DNA of 53,847 bases, taken from contig QKYT01000028.1 in NCBI GenBank assembly GCA_003550305.1, positions 246,041-299,887 on the forward strand, read 5' to 3'. How positions within the stretch are numbered: the first letter of the stretch is position 1; every line of letters starts with the position of its first letter. Origin of the DNA: Glomus cerebriforme. Lineage: Eukaryota > Glomeromycota > Glomeromycetes > Glomerales > Glomeraceae. The notes under the pieces are model-generated. The model was not told the origin of the DNA, did no database searches, and saw only the letters and a program-made list of their open reading frames with translations. A program made the position numbers and the translations under genes. Positions 34,605 to 45,365 of this stretch are shown here, in pieces.

Positions 34605-37600
34605 TTAGTAAAAATTATGACTGACATAATTGATTTTATTTTGCTGGAAAGTATAGCTGCACTTGCTTATTGCTACATAAGCTTGTCTCTTTTCAAATAT
34701 TTGAAAATCTAAATTAAGTGATATATCAGGTAATGTTAAACCCTGAACTTTATGAACTGTAAGAGCAAAAGCATTAATTAATGGAAATTGTGTTCTACTT
34801 GCAGGTGCTCCATTGATAATAAATGAAAAAGTATACTTTTTCACTGCTATATCTACAATTGCATTTTGTACACAAAATGCACACCTAACTTCTTGTGATT
34901 CAATATCTATATCTGTAATTACTCCAATTGTTCCATTACATATTTTGTGTTTATATTGAGAGTTGTTCAGAAACATAATTCTAGTACCAACTTGTAAATA
35001 TACAGTTGATGGTAAATTGGTCTTTTGTTTTATTAGTGCAGAAGTATATTTGTCATTTAATACTTTTCCATTTATTATATCAATGGAATTGGAAATTAAA
35101 TATTTCTCATTTTCAACTGGAAGCAAGCTGCATGTCATTTGATTAATCTGTTTAGCCATTTCTTTATATCCAATTATATGTGTTGTGTTTAGTAAATTTA
35201 AATTATTATTTGATGATGTATTAATTATTTGGTTAAGTTTATCTTGCAGCATATTCCGAGTAAAATCATCTATATTGCCCAGTCTAATATTTTGAGGAAG
35301 TTTGTATAATCTGGATCCTGATTTTGCCTTTGAAATTCACATAAAAATAATGGATAGAATACTTTCCATACAGATGATTTATATACTGGGATATTTTCAA
35401 CAGGTGGAAGCTGTGCAAGATCATCAAGAACTATAACATTAATTCCTCCAAATGGTTGGGTATTATGATGTATATAGGAAAACATTTGGGAAATATAATT
35501 AAATAAAGTGGATGAAACCATGGATATTTCATCAATTATTATTGTCTAAGTTGCTGATAAAATTGTGGATCTGAAAATGCCAAAGTTTGATATGAAGATC
35601 CATATGAATGTATTCTTAATAATGAATGAATAGTATAACCTCCCATGTTTTGGGCTGCTACTCCTGTTGGAGCCATTAATAAATATTCTTGGTGATTGTA
35701 ATTATTGCTTAATTCATTAATTATAAAATTAATTATGAATGTTTTTCCATTTCCAGCTGTACCAGTAATGATAAAATAAGGATAATGTTGGCCATCTCTT
35801 GGACCTAAATAATTTTTTATGGTTTGCATGCAATAATATTAACTAGTAGGAAGATCAAATATAACTATATAAGTATAGCTAAAATTGATTGTTTAAGCAA
35901 TTTAATAGAATTAATTTGCATGTGAATTATCTTTTGAATATCATCAGTTAATATCTGTTGCAATGAGGAAAAAAGTTCTTCAATTAATGCGTTAAAATTG
36001 ATTCATCATATGCATAGTCTGCAAATGCTAAGATCTATGACTTTGCTCTAAAGCTTCTGCAAATCTTTCAGGAAATCTTGCAATAAAATGATCTTTGTAA
36101 GTATTATAATTTCCTTTTAATTCATCTTCTGAATGGCATAGTAAAGAAAGAAGAAGCTGCTGATAAAAATATAATTCTCCATACTCAATAGATAAATGGC
36201 AAATTCTTGCTAATATAGGTATAATTCTTTTGATAACATAATTGCCTAAACCATCAGTATAAATATTTCTTCTTGATGATCCATTAAATGTACCATAAAT
36301 ATTATATTTTTCATAATATTCTCTATAGGTCATATTATTAAATATTTCATTATTAGGCCTGGCAAAATATTTTTCAATACGATCTTTCCAGTAAGGATCA
36401 TTATCATTAAGGTCTATTAATGATATAGACATAATAGCTTTAGAACATGTTGAAGGAGGATCTGTAGTAAGGTACAATACTTGAACAGAAAAGTTGCAAA
36501 TTTTTTCACCAAGTAATAGAAACATTAATTCAATTGAATCCAATCTTCTTGCATAAACATATTCATAATAAAGATTACCTTTTTGAACATTAAATAAGTG
36601 AGATAGTTCAGGTTTTGCAATATACTTATTAATATAGCCTGCTAAATCTCTATCAGTTACATATTGAGCATTCATATGAGCTTTCCAAATAAGTAATGTT
36701 GGAGCATGATAAGGTACAACCCATCTATCAAGTTGGTTAATACAATGGTATGTATAATGAAAAGACTCATTATCATAATAAGTACATGATGAATATGGTT
36801 TTGGAAATCCTTTTTTACATCTTTCTCCTGAAGGAACTGGTCCACCACACTTGGCATTGCAAGTATGAATTTGATAAGTCATTACCAAATAGTACAACTC
36901 AAGTTCAAGATTAGGATCTGGAACATCTGATCTAATAGTATTATTATTTATCATTTCTTCAATTGATTTGGTAGTCCAATATACACCATGTGTATGGGTT
37001 GCTCCTCTGTTTTGAAATTCAATTCTTTCAAAAAAATGGGGATAAGTTTCCCATTCACTTATATCAGATCTTTTCAAATTAATTGTTTAAGAGATTGCAA
37101 TCTATGAATAAAATGTAATGTAGTATGTAAAGGATGATTGGTTGGAATAGTATCATAATTATCTGTTCTACTTAATATATTATGAAGATCTATTCATGAT
37201 GATTCAGCCATTGGCAAAGTTATAAATATAGTAGGTAATTCCAATCCTGCTATCATGCTATTTAAATGCATTAATTTTCTTTGAAAATATTATCACCAGT
37301 TCTAATAAAAGTAGGTAAAGATATGGTTTTTTCTTCATTATATTTATATCTTACTGCATATGAGCTTTATTCAATTATTTCAATGGCAGTAGGAGGATGA
37401 TAATAAGTATTAGCATTTTGTTAGCATAATATATGCTGTGTATTTTGATGATTTCATAATTTTTCAAGTTGTAAATATGACCAAGCTGGCCAATAGTAAT
37501 GTAATCTAAATCAATAATCAATATTTAATAATCTGTGTTTAATATATTTTCCATATGTATCAATTCTTGATTGTCAAGTAGTTAAATTAGAAATTATCTC

Positions 37601-38570
37601 TTGATAATGACCATGGCCATCAGGAAATAAATCAGGAAATAATAAGGCTTTAAGATCTGGATGATTAATTGGTATTGGAAGAGAATTTGTTTCAACATTA
37701 TTATGATGAAATCCAGCCATTAATCTTGTATAATGTGCATCTTCATTATGAACTTCATTAGGAAAATTCATATGAGAAATAACTATATCACCATATCTAA
37801 ATGGAGGAGCATTATCATTATCAGAAATATGAGTTGCAGTTGAAAAGGTTGGAATGTAATTTTGATTTGAAAATAAATTTGAATAGCTTGAAATATAAGG
37901 ATTATTATTATGCAACCAGTTAATACCATTCACAAGTGAAATATCAAACCAATTATGATTTCTGTCATTAGGATTTGATTCATAATTCTCTAAAAATGCA
38001 CCTAGCATTCTAGAATATAATGTTAATGACCTATAGTTTTTGGAATATCCCATATTGTCAACAAAAGATTGATATGTTATATAATTATTCATATCAGAAG
38101 TTCTTTCTAAAGATGAATGTAAAAATATAGGAGAAAGATATTTTCTTTTCCATAAAGGTATATTTTCAATTTCTGGTGGTGTTGGATGTAAATAAGGAGA
38201 GTAATTTCTAAATAGATTTTTGTAACAGGCATCACAAACAGGTATTCTATTATTAGGAGGATTTGGATTAAAAGTAAAGGATAAATTTAGATAACCTCTA
38301 ATTAATGGATAAATGATGCTATCATTTTTTCTAATCCATTAAGATTTTTCTGGATAGATCATTCATTCACAATATGAACATAGTAAACATGAATATTGAG
38401 TAAGAATATAAAGCTCAAACTTATTTTTTAATATATTAAATTTTTCTAATAGAATCCAAAAAGGAAATATCTGAAGTAATTGAATCAATAAGAATTGGAT
38501 TGTTGAATTGATTGATCTTCATTATTATTGGATAATAAATCAATTATAGATTTATGATTATGCAGTAAGA
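34605..38570 (-). pseudogene. Helitron Rep-helicase, decayed
   Basis: Read from 38570 down. A Cys-rich N-terminus (CLLCSYCE, VCDACYKN) and LFPDLFPDGHGHY precede the Helitron-like N domain. The Rep part has the HUH motif GATHTHG near 37002-36985 and the two-tyrosine motif YINKY near 36636-36620. The Pif1-like helicase has Walker A GTAGNGKT (35760 region), DEISM then LDDLAQLPPV, and VHKVQGLTL with YVAISKC near the C-terminus. Stops and frameshifts break it into at least five pieces, the worst stretch being 37078-37573. Helitrons move by rolling-circle replication using these two activities. Neither the TC start nor a CTRR end with hairpin could be fixed by eye. Confidence 0.9.
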
Positions 38571-38766
38571 CTTATACTTTTAAAACTCTAAAGATATGAA
38601 ATGTCATTTTTAACAAATTTTTTTGATTATTTTTTTTTTGGATTTTTTTTTTTGAAATACATCATTTATATTTATAGCTATTTAAACAATAATTTTATTA
38701 ATTATTGTTTTATGATTACTAATTCTGATTATTTAAACATTGGGAAAGTTTTAGAGGTCCAGAATT

Positions 38767-38797
38767 GCAGAAATCTACAAAATTTGCAGATTTCTGC
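38767..38797. repeat. Perfect 10-bp stem hairpin followed by T run
   Basis: GCAGAAATCT and AGATTTCTGC are separated by 11 nt and followed by a T run. It lies between the Helitron gene and the exon-like array. It could be a Helitron-associated or terminator-like hairpin; function unproven. Confidence 0.45.
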
Positions 38798-39179
38798 TTT
38801 TTTTTATGTATTTTTGATAAATATCTGCACAGTTCTTCAAATAATTTTCTTCAAATTTTTTTAGTAAAGTTTTTAGAAAAATCTAAATAATCTCCGATAT
38901 TGCAAATTTGTTAAAAACTTTGCGCAAAAATTTTTGAAAGTTTTTTTTATTCTGATAAACTTCAGTTAAACTATTTTAAATTTAGGTTTCGAAGTTTTAG
39001 ATAAAATTGGTAAGGTCTCCAAACTTCATGTTTAATCTGCGGCATGCAGATTTTTTTCTTTTTTTTTGATTTTTTTTTGCAGGACTCCGAACTCCTCTCA
39101 TTATCTCTGAACTTTACTTTCAAAGATAAATAAATATATATTTTTTTTATTTAATAAAAATTTACCAATGTTCTTTTTG

Positions 39180-41320
39180 TATTTTTTTAGATTTTAGAAA
39201 ACTAAAATATGGCTCTGGACTCCCATTTTGAAGGTAATTACTTCAAAATTTTATTGTTTATTTTTTTTATTAAATGAACATTTATTAACATTCTTTTATT
39301 TTTCTTTAGGTTTCAGAAAACTGAAGTACAGCTCTGAACTTCCATTTTGAAGGTAAGACCTTGAAATTTTTTTGTTTATTTTTTTTTTAAAATGAATATT
39401 TACTAATGTTTTTTTTTGTTTTTCTTTAAGTTCTAGAAAACTGAAGTATGATTCAGACTCCCATTTTGAAGGTAAGTCCAAAATTTTTTGTTTTTTTTTA
39501 TTAAATGAACGTATACTAACATTCTTTTTGTTTTTCTTTAGGTTTCAGAAAACTGAAGTATAATTCCAAACTCCCGTTTTGAAGGTAATAGCTTCAAAAT
39601 TTTTTGTTTATTTTTTTTATTAAATGAACATTTACTAATGTTCTTTTTGTTTTTTTTAGGTTTCAGAAAACTGAAGTATAATACCAAACTCCCGTTTTGA
39701 AGATAATAGCTTCAAAATTTTTTTGTTTGTTTTTTTATTAAATGATTATTTACTAATATTCTTTATTCTTTTTATTTAGGTTTGGAAGTTGAAATGTAAA
39801 TTCTGAACTCCCCATTTCAAAGGTAATAACTTTGAAATTATATCTTTTTTTTTATTTAATGAACATTACTAATATTCTTTATTCTTTTTTTCTTGTAAGT
39901 TTGGGTCTTTAGGATTTGACTTGAACTTTGAAGTTTATATCAAAGAAGATATAATTTTTTTTTATTAAAGAAACATTACTAACATAATATTTTTTCTTTT
40001 TTGTAGGACTTCAGCTTCAGATTTGACTTCTTGGACTTCAAAGGTTTATATCAGAAGATATATAATTTTTTTTCATTAAAGAAACATTACCAATGTAACA
40101 TTTCTTACTTTTTTTGTAGGACTTTGGCTTCAGATTTGACTTCTTTGACTTTGAAATTGAAGGTTTATTAAGGTTATCTACTTTGTTTTTTTAATGAAAT
40201 GTTTTATTAATGTTTCTTTTCTTTTCTTTTATAGATTCTTCTGGGTGGTATTTCAAAGGTATTTATTATTTTTTTTTTAATGAAATGTTAATAACTAACA
40301 TTTCATTTTTTTTTGTAAAAGTGGATTCTCAGGATTTCGAAGATAAATTTACCTTCATTTTTAAAGGTTTTTTTTTTAATGATTGTTTCTAATATTTTGT
40401 TTATTTTTTGTTTTGTAGATTCCAGAATTAAGTAATTTAGGATTTTGATATTCTTTTTTAGGTCTCATGACATGAATATACAAGATTTTAAAGGTAAGCT
40501 TCAAAACTTTCTTTTATTGTATTTAGCAAAACATTAATAACTAACATTTATTTTTCTTTCTTTATAGATTTTTTCTAATGTGATATAAGGGAACTTTGAA
40601 GGTAAATAAATACTTTAAAAATATTTTTTTTTATTATTTTTTTAATGAAACATTAAACTAACATTTCTGTTTTTTTTCTTTATTGGTTTCCAGACATTGG
40701 TGTTATGAATTTCAAAAGTTAGCTTTAAAAAATATTTTTTTTTGTTTTTAACAAAATGTTACTAACTAACATTTCATTATTTTTTTTTGTAGGTTCTTCT
40801 GAATGGATTATAGGATTTCAATGGTATAATATCTTTAATTTTTTTTTACTAATGTTTGTTTTTTTCTTTGTAGGTTATGAACGTGAGTATTGCAGAATTT
40901 TAAAGGTAAATAAATACCTTTAAAATTTTCTTTTTTTTTATTGTTTAATATAAAACATTAATAACTAACATTTTGTTTACTTTTCTTTATAGGTTTGGAA
41001 GAGAATATTGAGGATTTTGAAAATAATATACTTTTAAAATTTTTTTTATGCATTTTTTAAGAACTTCATTTCTTTTTTTTTTTGTAGGTTTTTGGAGTTG
41101 GTGTTGCAGATTCAAAGGTAATGCTTCAAATTTCTTCTTGTTTATATTTTTTTAACAAAACATTAATAACTTTTCAATTTTTATTTATAGATTTCTAAAG
41201 TGTTAGGTTATATAAGACTAAAACTTTGAAATATTTTGTTTTTAAATGATATTTTACTAACATTTCTTTTTTTTATAGGTTTTGGGTTTTGGAAATCAGA
41301 AATACAAACATTGGATATCT
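39180..41320 (+). repeat. Array of ~18-20 exon-like units with splice signals
   Basis: Six regular units (starts 39191, 39310, 39431, 39542, 39660, 39780; period 111-121 bp) each hold a 41-43 nt segment (such as TTTCAGAAAACTGAAGTA, ending CCATTTTGAAG). The segment is framed by a T-rich tract plus AG on the left and GTAATT/GTAAGA/GTAAGT on the right. Further units to 41.3 kb are diverged (24-43 nt; 40007-40043, 40120-40162, 40235-40258, 40462-40493, 40568-40601 and others). Most spacers carry ACTAAC or ACTAAT 15-30 nt before the AG, as a fungal intron would. Unit 5 has lost its donor (GATAAT). In the regular units every + strand frame meets a stop inside one segment, so this is not a normal protein gene. 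Candidates: non-coding spliced transcript, introner-like expansion, or minisatellite. Confidence 0.75.
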
Positions 41321-41753
41321 GGATATGCTGGAATTGAGTATATTTCATAACTTTTAATTGCAAAACTTTGAATTTTTTGTTTATAGATTTTGTCAGATAT
41401 TTAATAGTTGTTTGTTGAAATTGAACCAACTGGAACTAGTATGTCCAAACTATTAATAACATGTAAAGAAAAAAATCAAAGAATAGAAACTTAGTTTTTT
41501 TATATTTAATAATATCATGTAAATTAGTTTTTAATCTGTAAATATATTTGACTGTAATTAATAAAATTAATAAAATATAAATTATATTATACAACTGAAA
41601 AGTAATATGTATAAATATATAACTGAAATATTTCACAGAATTTTCTTTAGAAATTTTTGCTGATTTTATCTTAAACATTTTTGCAGATTTTTTGATTCTT
41701 GAAGATCTGTGCAAATTTTCTTACCTTTTTCCTTCAGCATATGTTGACAGATT

Positions 41754-41775
41754 TGCAGAACTGCGCAGTTCTGCA
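41754..41775. repeat. 22-bp perfect palindrome
   Basis: TGCAGAACTGC is followed at once by its reverse complement. It is unusually GC-balanced for this region, and GCAGA motifs also occur at 38767-38797 and 39048. It could be a dimer-binding site or a cruciform. Confidence 0.6.
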
Positions 41776-41794
41776 CCTAAAAATTTTGCTGATG

Positions 41795-41970
41795 AAAAAA
41801 AAAAAAAGAAAAAAAAAGGTAAAAGAATAAAAAAGAAAGTAAAAGAACAAAAAGAAAGAAAAATAACAAAAAAAATGAAAAAGAAAGAAAGAAAATGAAA
41901 AAAAAAGAAAAGAAAAAATAAAAAAAAAAGAGAAACTGAAAAAGAAACAAAAAGAAAAAATATAAAATAC
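41795..41970 (+). repeat. Purine (A/G) tract
   Basis: About 175 bases are almost only A and G (AAAGAAAGAAAG type). It could form triplex DNA. The Lys-rich ORF crossing it is an artefact of the bias. Confidence 0.7.
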
Positions 41971-41989
41971 ATGTGAAAATTAATTAATT

Positions 41990-42995
41990 TTAATTTCTTT
42001 TTCTTCTTCTTGGTCTTAATATTTGTGCCACTTGCATTTCATCTTCTTGTTCATCTTCATTATTAGGAGTTTTAGAAGGAATTTTAGGTTGAATTTCATT
42101 TTGAGAAGTCTTCTCTTAATAATTATCATTTACATTTGATTGAGGCAATGCTAAAAAGAAAAGCTTTGGTATTCCTAAAAAATGTGATAGAGTTGTTATT
42201 TGATGTCTTGTCTTTTTTTTATTAGATTTTTCCAAAAGAGATTTGGCTATATTAGATGCTGATGTATTAAAGTGGATTGTGCTGAAGGATTATCTGCTTG
42301 CTTTTTTTCCCAGGTATAATTTGAAGATTTATATGGTAATGAATGATTACTTTCAATAAAGTTAATTTGTGTGAGTCTTACAAATAAGATCTCCAATAAG
42401 TGATAAGTGACCAGTAATATATAATGATAATCCATGGGAAACTTTGGTAATAAATGTGTATCATCTGGTAAATAATACAAATTAAATAAAAGAGTTATTA
42501 TGTTAATTATCAATATATTCTCTAGCATTTAAATTTAAAGTGATTTTATCATCATTAATTTCTGAATTATCAGATGCTATGCCTACAAGTACAACAGATA
42601 ATGATGACTTTGGGAGATCTTCTTCATCAATATTAAGGACATATACATCTGAAGCCACCATCTAAAGAAAAAAGTAAATAAAATTTTAAAAGTGTTTTAA
42701 ACTAAAATGTATAAAAAAAATATTATTATATATATGGATATATACCTTAATTAATTTGATTTTACTCCCATCAACTTCAGTTTCAATAATTGAAAATCTC
42801 CCTTGCACCCTAATGATGTCATCTTTTTTAAATCTTTTGTTACATCTCTTGGATAAAATGCAACAATATGAACAAAGATGTTGATGTTTTGATATTGAGA
42901 ACTATTATACTAACAACTATAATTATGAAACTAGATTTTTCCAAGGTTTTATTATATTGGTCTATATAACAAATAGCATTTAAATTGCATGACAT
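41990..42995 (-). pseudogene. RPA-like OB-fold (ssDNA-binding) gene, decayed
   Basis: Minus strand. The segment KKDDIIRVQGRFSIIETEVD, then GSKIKLIK, is joined across a clean phase-0 intron (AAG/GTATAT ... TTCTTTAG at 42661-42745) to MVASDVYVLNIDEEDLPKSS and LSVVLVGIAS, then a stop. Other frames hold HGLSLYITGHLSLIGDL and SNHSLPYKSSNYTWEKKQAD; the end reads DEQEDEMQVAQILRPRRRKR. The OB-fold pattern and 'ITGHLSLIGDL' fit the single-strand-binding proteins (RPA1-like) often carried by Helitrons. It lies upstream of the Helitron Rep-helicase on the same strand, about 3.4 kb away. The N-terminus (ATG 42995 or later) is uncertain. Confidence 0.6.
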
Positions 42996-43369
42996 TTTAA
43001 AATTTTAAATTTGCAATTTTTTTAGTAATAAAAGTATATTTGATTTGTTGAGAAGAAAGAAAAACTCATTAATTTATATAATTTTTTCTTTATTATAATT
43101 TATTTATTTTATGAGTAATGCTAATCTTATTTTATATCTAAAAGAAAATCTCCTGATATGAACCTGATTACTAATAAATTTTTCTTCTTTCCTTTATTCT
43201 TTAGTTTTTCCTTAAAAAAAATTGTTATCACCTTTATTGTAATAAACTGATTCATTCTGATTTTAAGAATTCTTGAAAATTCTATCTCTATTCTTGACAG
43301 TAATTGGTAAGCAAAATTAATGAGCAAATAAGGAAGAAAAAAGAAAATTATCACTCATCTTCTCCGTGA

Positions 43370-43930
43370 TGAGCCAATTGGAAGTTCTTGAAAATTCACC
43401 TTTGTTCTGGCCAATGAAAAGACTGGCCCTAACCTAAAAAAAAGAAAAGGAAGTTAGTATTTATTTTTAATCAATAAAATAAATGATTAAAATACTAAAA
43501 AATCATCCTAACATTTGTCATGAACCTGTTCTGATCAGGATTTCTTGAAAATTCCCCTCCATTCTGGTGAATGAAAAAACTGGTCCTAATCTAAAAAAAA
43601 AGGAAAAAGAAGTTAGTTTTTTTTAATGAATAAAATAACTTAAAAAATTGTCTCAATATTTGTCGCAAACCCATTCCAATCAGGATTTCTCAAAAATTTG
43701 CTTCTGTTTTGGCAAATGAAAAAACTGGCCTAACCTAAAAAAAGGAAAAAGAAGTTAGTATTTTTTTTAATGAATAAAATAATAATTAAATACTTAAAAA
43801 AATCATCCCACCATTTGCAGTGAACCCTTCTGATCAGGATTTCTCAATAGTTCACTTCTGTTCTGGCGAATGAAAAAACTGGCCCTAACCTAAAAAAAAA
43901 AGGAAAAAGAAGTTTGTATTTATTTTTTTT
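43370..43930 (-). repeat. Four-unit exon-like repeat, ~118 bp period
   Basis: On the minus strand each full unit has ACTAACTTC, a T-rich tract and TTTAG, then about 75-80 nt beginning (G/A)TTAGGGCCAGTTTTTTC and containing TTTTCAAGAAATCCTGAT. The repeated segment reads LGPVFSFARTE in one frame, and stops appear in some copies. The acceptor side is well conserved; no constant donor was found. It resembles the 39-41 kb array in layout but faces the other way. Confidence 0.6.
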
Positions 43931-43984
43931 AATAAAATAAAATAAAGATAAAAAAAAGGTATTTAAACAACCTTTATTCCATAA

Positions 43985-44043
43985 GGTAGATTCTATCTCT
44001 ACCTTTACCTTAACTTTAACCTTTACCTTTACCTTCACCTTCA
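43985..44043. repeat. Hexamer repeat (ACCTTT)n
   Basis: About nine imperfect copies of ACCTTT/ACCTTA on + (GGTAAA on -). On the minus strand it would give a Lys-Val run leading into the array; most likely a microsatellite. Confidence 0.7.
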
Positions 44044-44399
44044 AGTATTAGAATTTTTTATAAAGTATAAAAATGGCCAGTTAATAGAGTAATGCAAATC
44101 TTCCAAAAAGGAGATTTTTTTGAAAAAGAAAATTGTTTAGGCCCAAGAATTCAGTTCAGAAATATAAAAATACTCCAATTTTTTTTTTTTGGAAATACAG
44201 ATCTCCATTATTGTATTATTTTAAAATATATTCCCATAATTTTTTTTAGCAAATGTTAAAATTCCTTTAATAAAGTCAAAATTTAAAAAAAAACAAGTAA
44301 TAATGTTTAAGTCCTTATTAACTAAATTTAAAAAATCAAAAAATTTTCACATAAATTGTTATAAACCAGAATAAATCATGTTCGGAACAAAATCACATT

Positions 44400-45365
44400 T
44401 GGGCTACAACATCCACATTATAAACCATGGTATAAAGAATGTGTTCCTCATCACATAATAGAAGGATGGACAAGTGAAAATCGTGATATTGATGAATTTC
44501 TCAAAGATACGATTTATAATGTAAATTTATTTTATATTGGAAAGATAAATTTTATTATTTATATTATCCAATAATTGATCTTGAAAATTTACATAAATTA
44601 GGACACTTTCATAAAGATTTCCATAGTAGAAATATATTACAAACTCAAGATTCTAATATACAATTTCTTATATTCAGATTTTGGATTATCTGGACCGGCA
44701 AATGAACAAAAAATTAGATGATAAAATGTGTGGAGTGTTGCCATATATTTCCCCAGAAGTTTTGAATAAAGAACCATATAATTTTTCTTCCGATATTTAT
44801 AGTTTTGTGTAATCATGGCCGAATTATCATATGGAAAAATCACCCTTTTATGATAGAGAACATGATTATAAATTAGCATTAGATATATGTAATGAACTTA
44901 TACCAGAATTTGGAAAGGGAACTTCTGAAATTTACAAAAAATTAGCTCATAAGTGTATGAATGCTAATCCAAGCCAAAGACCAACAGCTAGTGATATATT
45001 TTATTTTTGGTATTATTCTATTATTGGTAGCTAGTAATCAAGAAAAAAAATATTTGGATATAAAGAAAAAGAAATTAAGGCTATGTTTGAAGAAGCTGAT
45101 AAAGAGATACCAAATATTTCAACTTCATATGAAAAAGTTTCTGATGCTATATATGCAAGTAGATTATTTACATTTAAAAATTAATCAAAACCAATTAATT
45201 TATCTATTATTGTTTCGTTATATCTTAGTGATGAAGAAAATAATGAAGGACTGAAGGTATTGTGTCTAAATTTATATTGTCGTTGTGTAATTAATCCAAC
45301 AATTACTAACTTTAATAGACTTTCAAGATTCTCAATTAGTTGATCTAGAGATTTCTAACTGAGTG
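44400..45365 (+). pseudogene. Protein kinase pseudogene, kin of the 8.5 kb gene
   Basis: It begins KPWYKECVPHHIIEGWTSEN and runs to DIDEFLKDTIYN, matching residues 31-63 of the 8.5 kb kinase. The glycine loop and N-lobe are missing. Next come [73 protein letters not shown] and the tail [18 protein letters not shown], with frameshifts between several. The catalytic Gly of HSGN is Arg. Similarity continues past the stop. The homology starts only some 10 bases after a MITE end (TTTGGGCTACAACA, 44400-44413). Confidence 0.85.

Noticed and set aside
39180..39830. Regular direct repeats that resemble a CRISPR array
   Set aside because: The genome is plainly fungal, the spacers are alike rather than unique, and the repeats carry splice-like signals. 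A tandem exon-like array explains them.
41692..41972. Lys-rich ORF on + and Phe-rich ORF on -
   Set aside because: Both arise from the A/G tract at 41795-41970.
43844..44044. ORF starting with a Lys-Val run
   Set aside because: The run is a hexamer microsatellite; the rest reads into the exon-like array.
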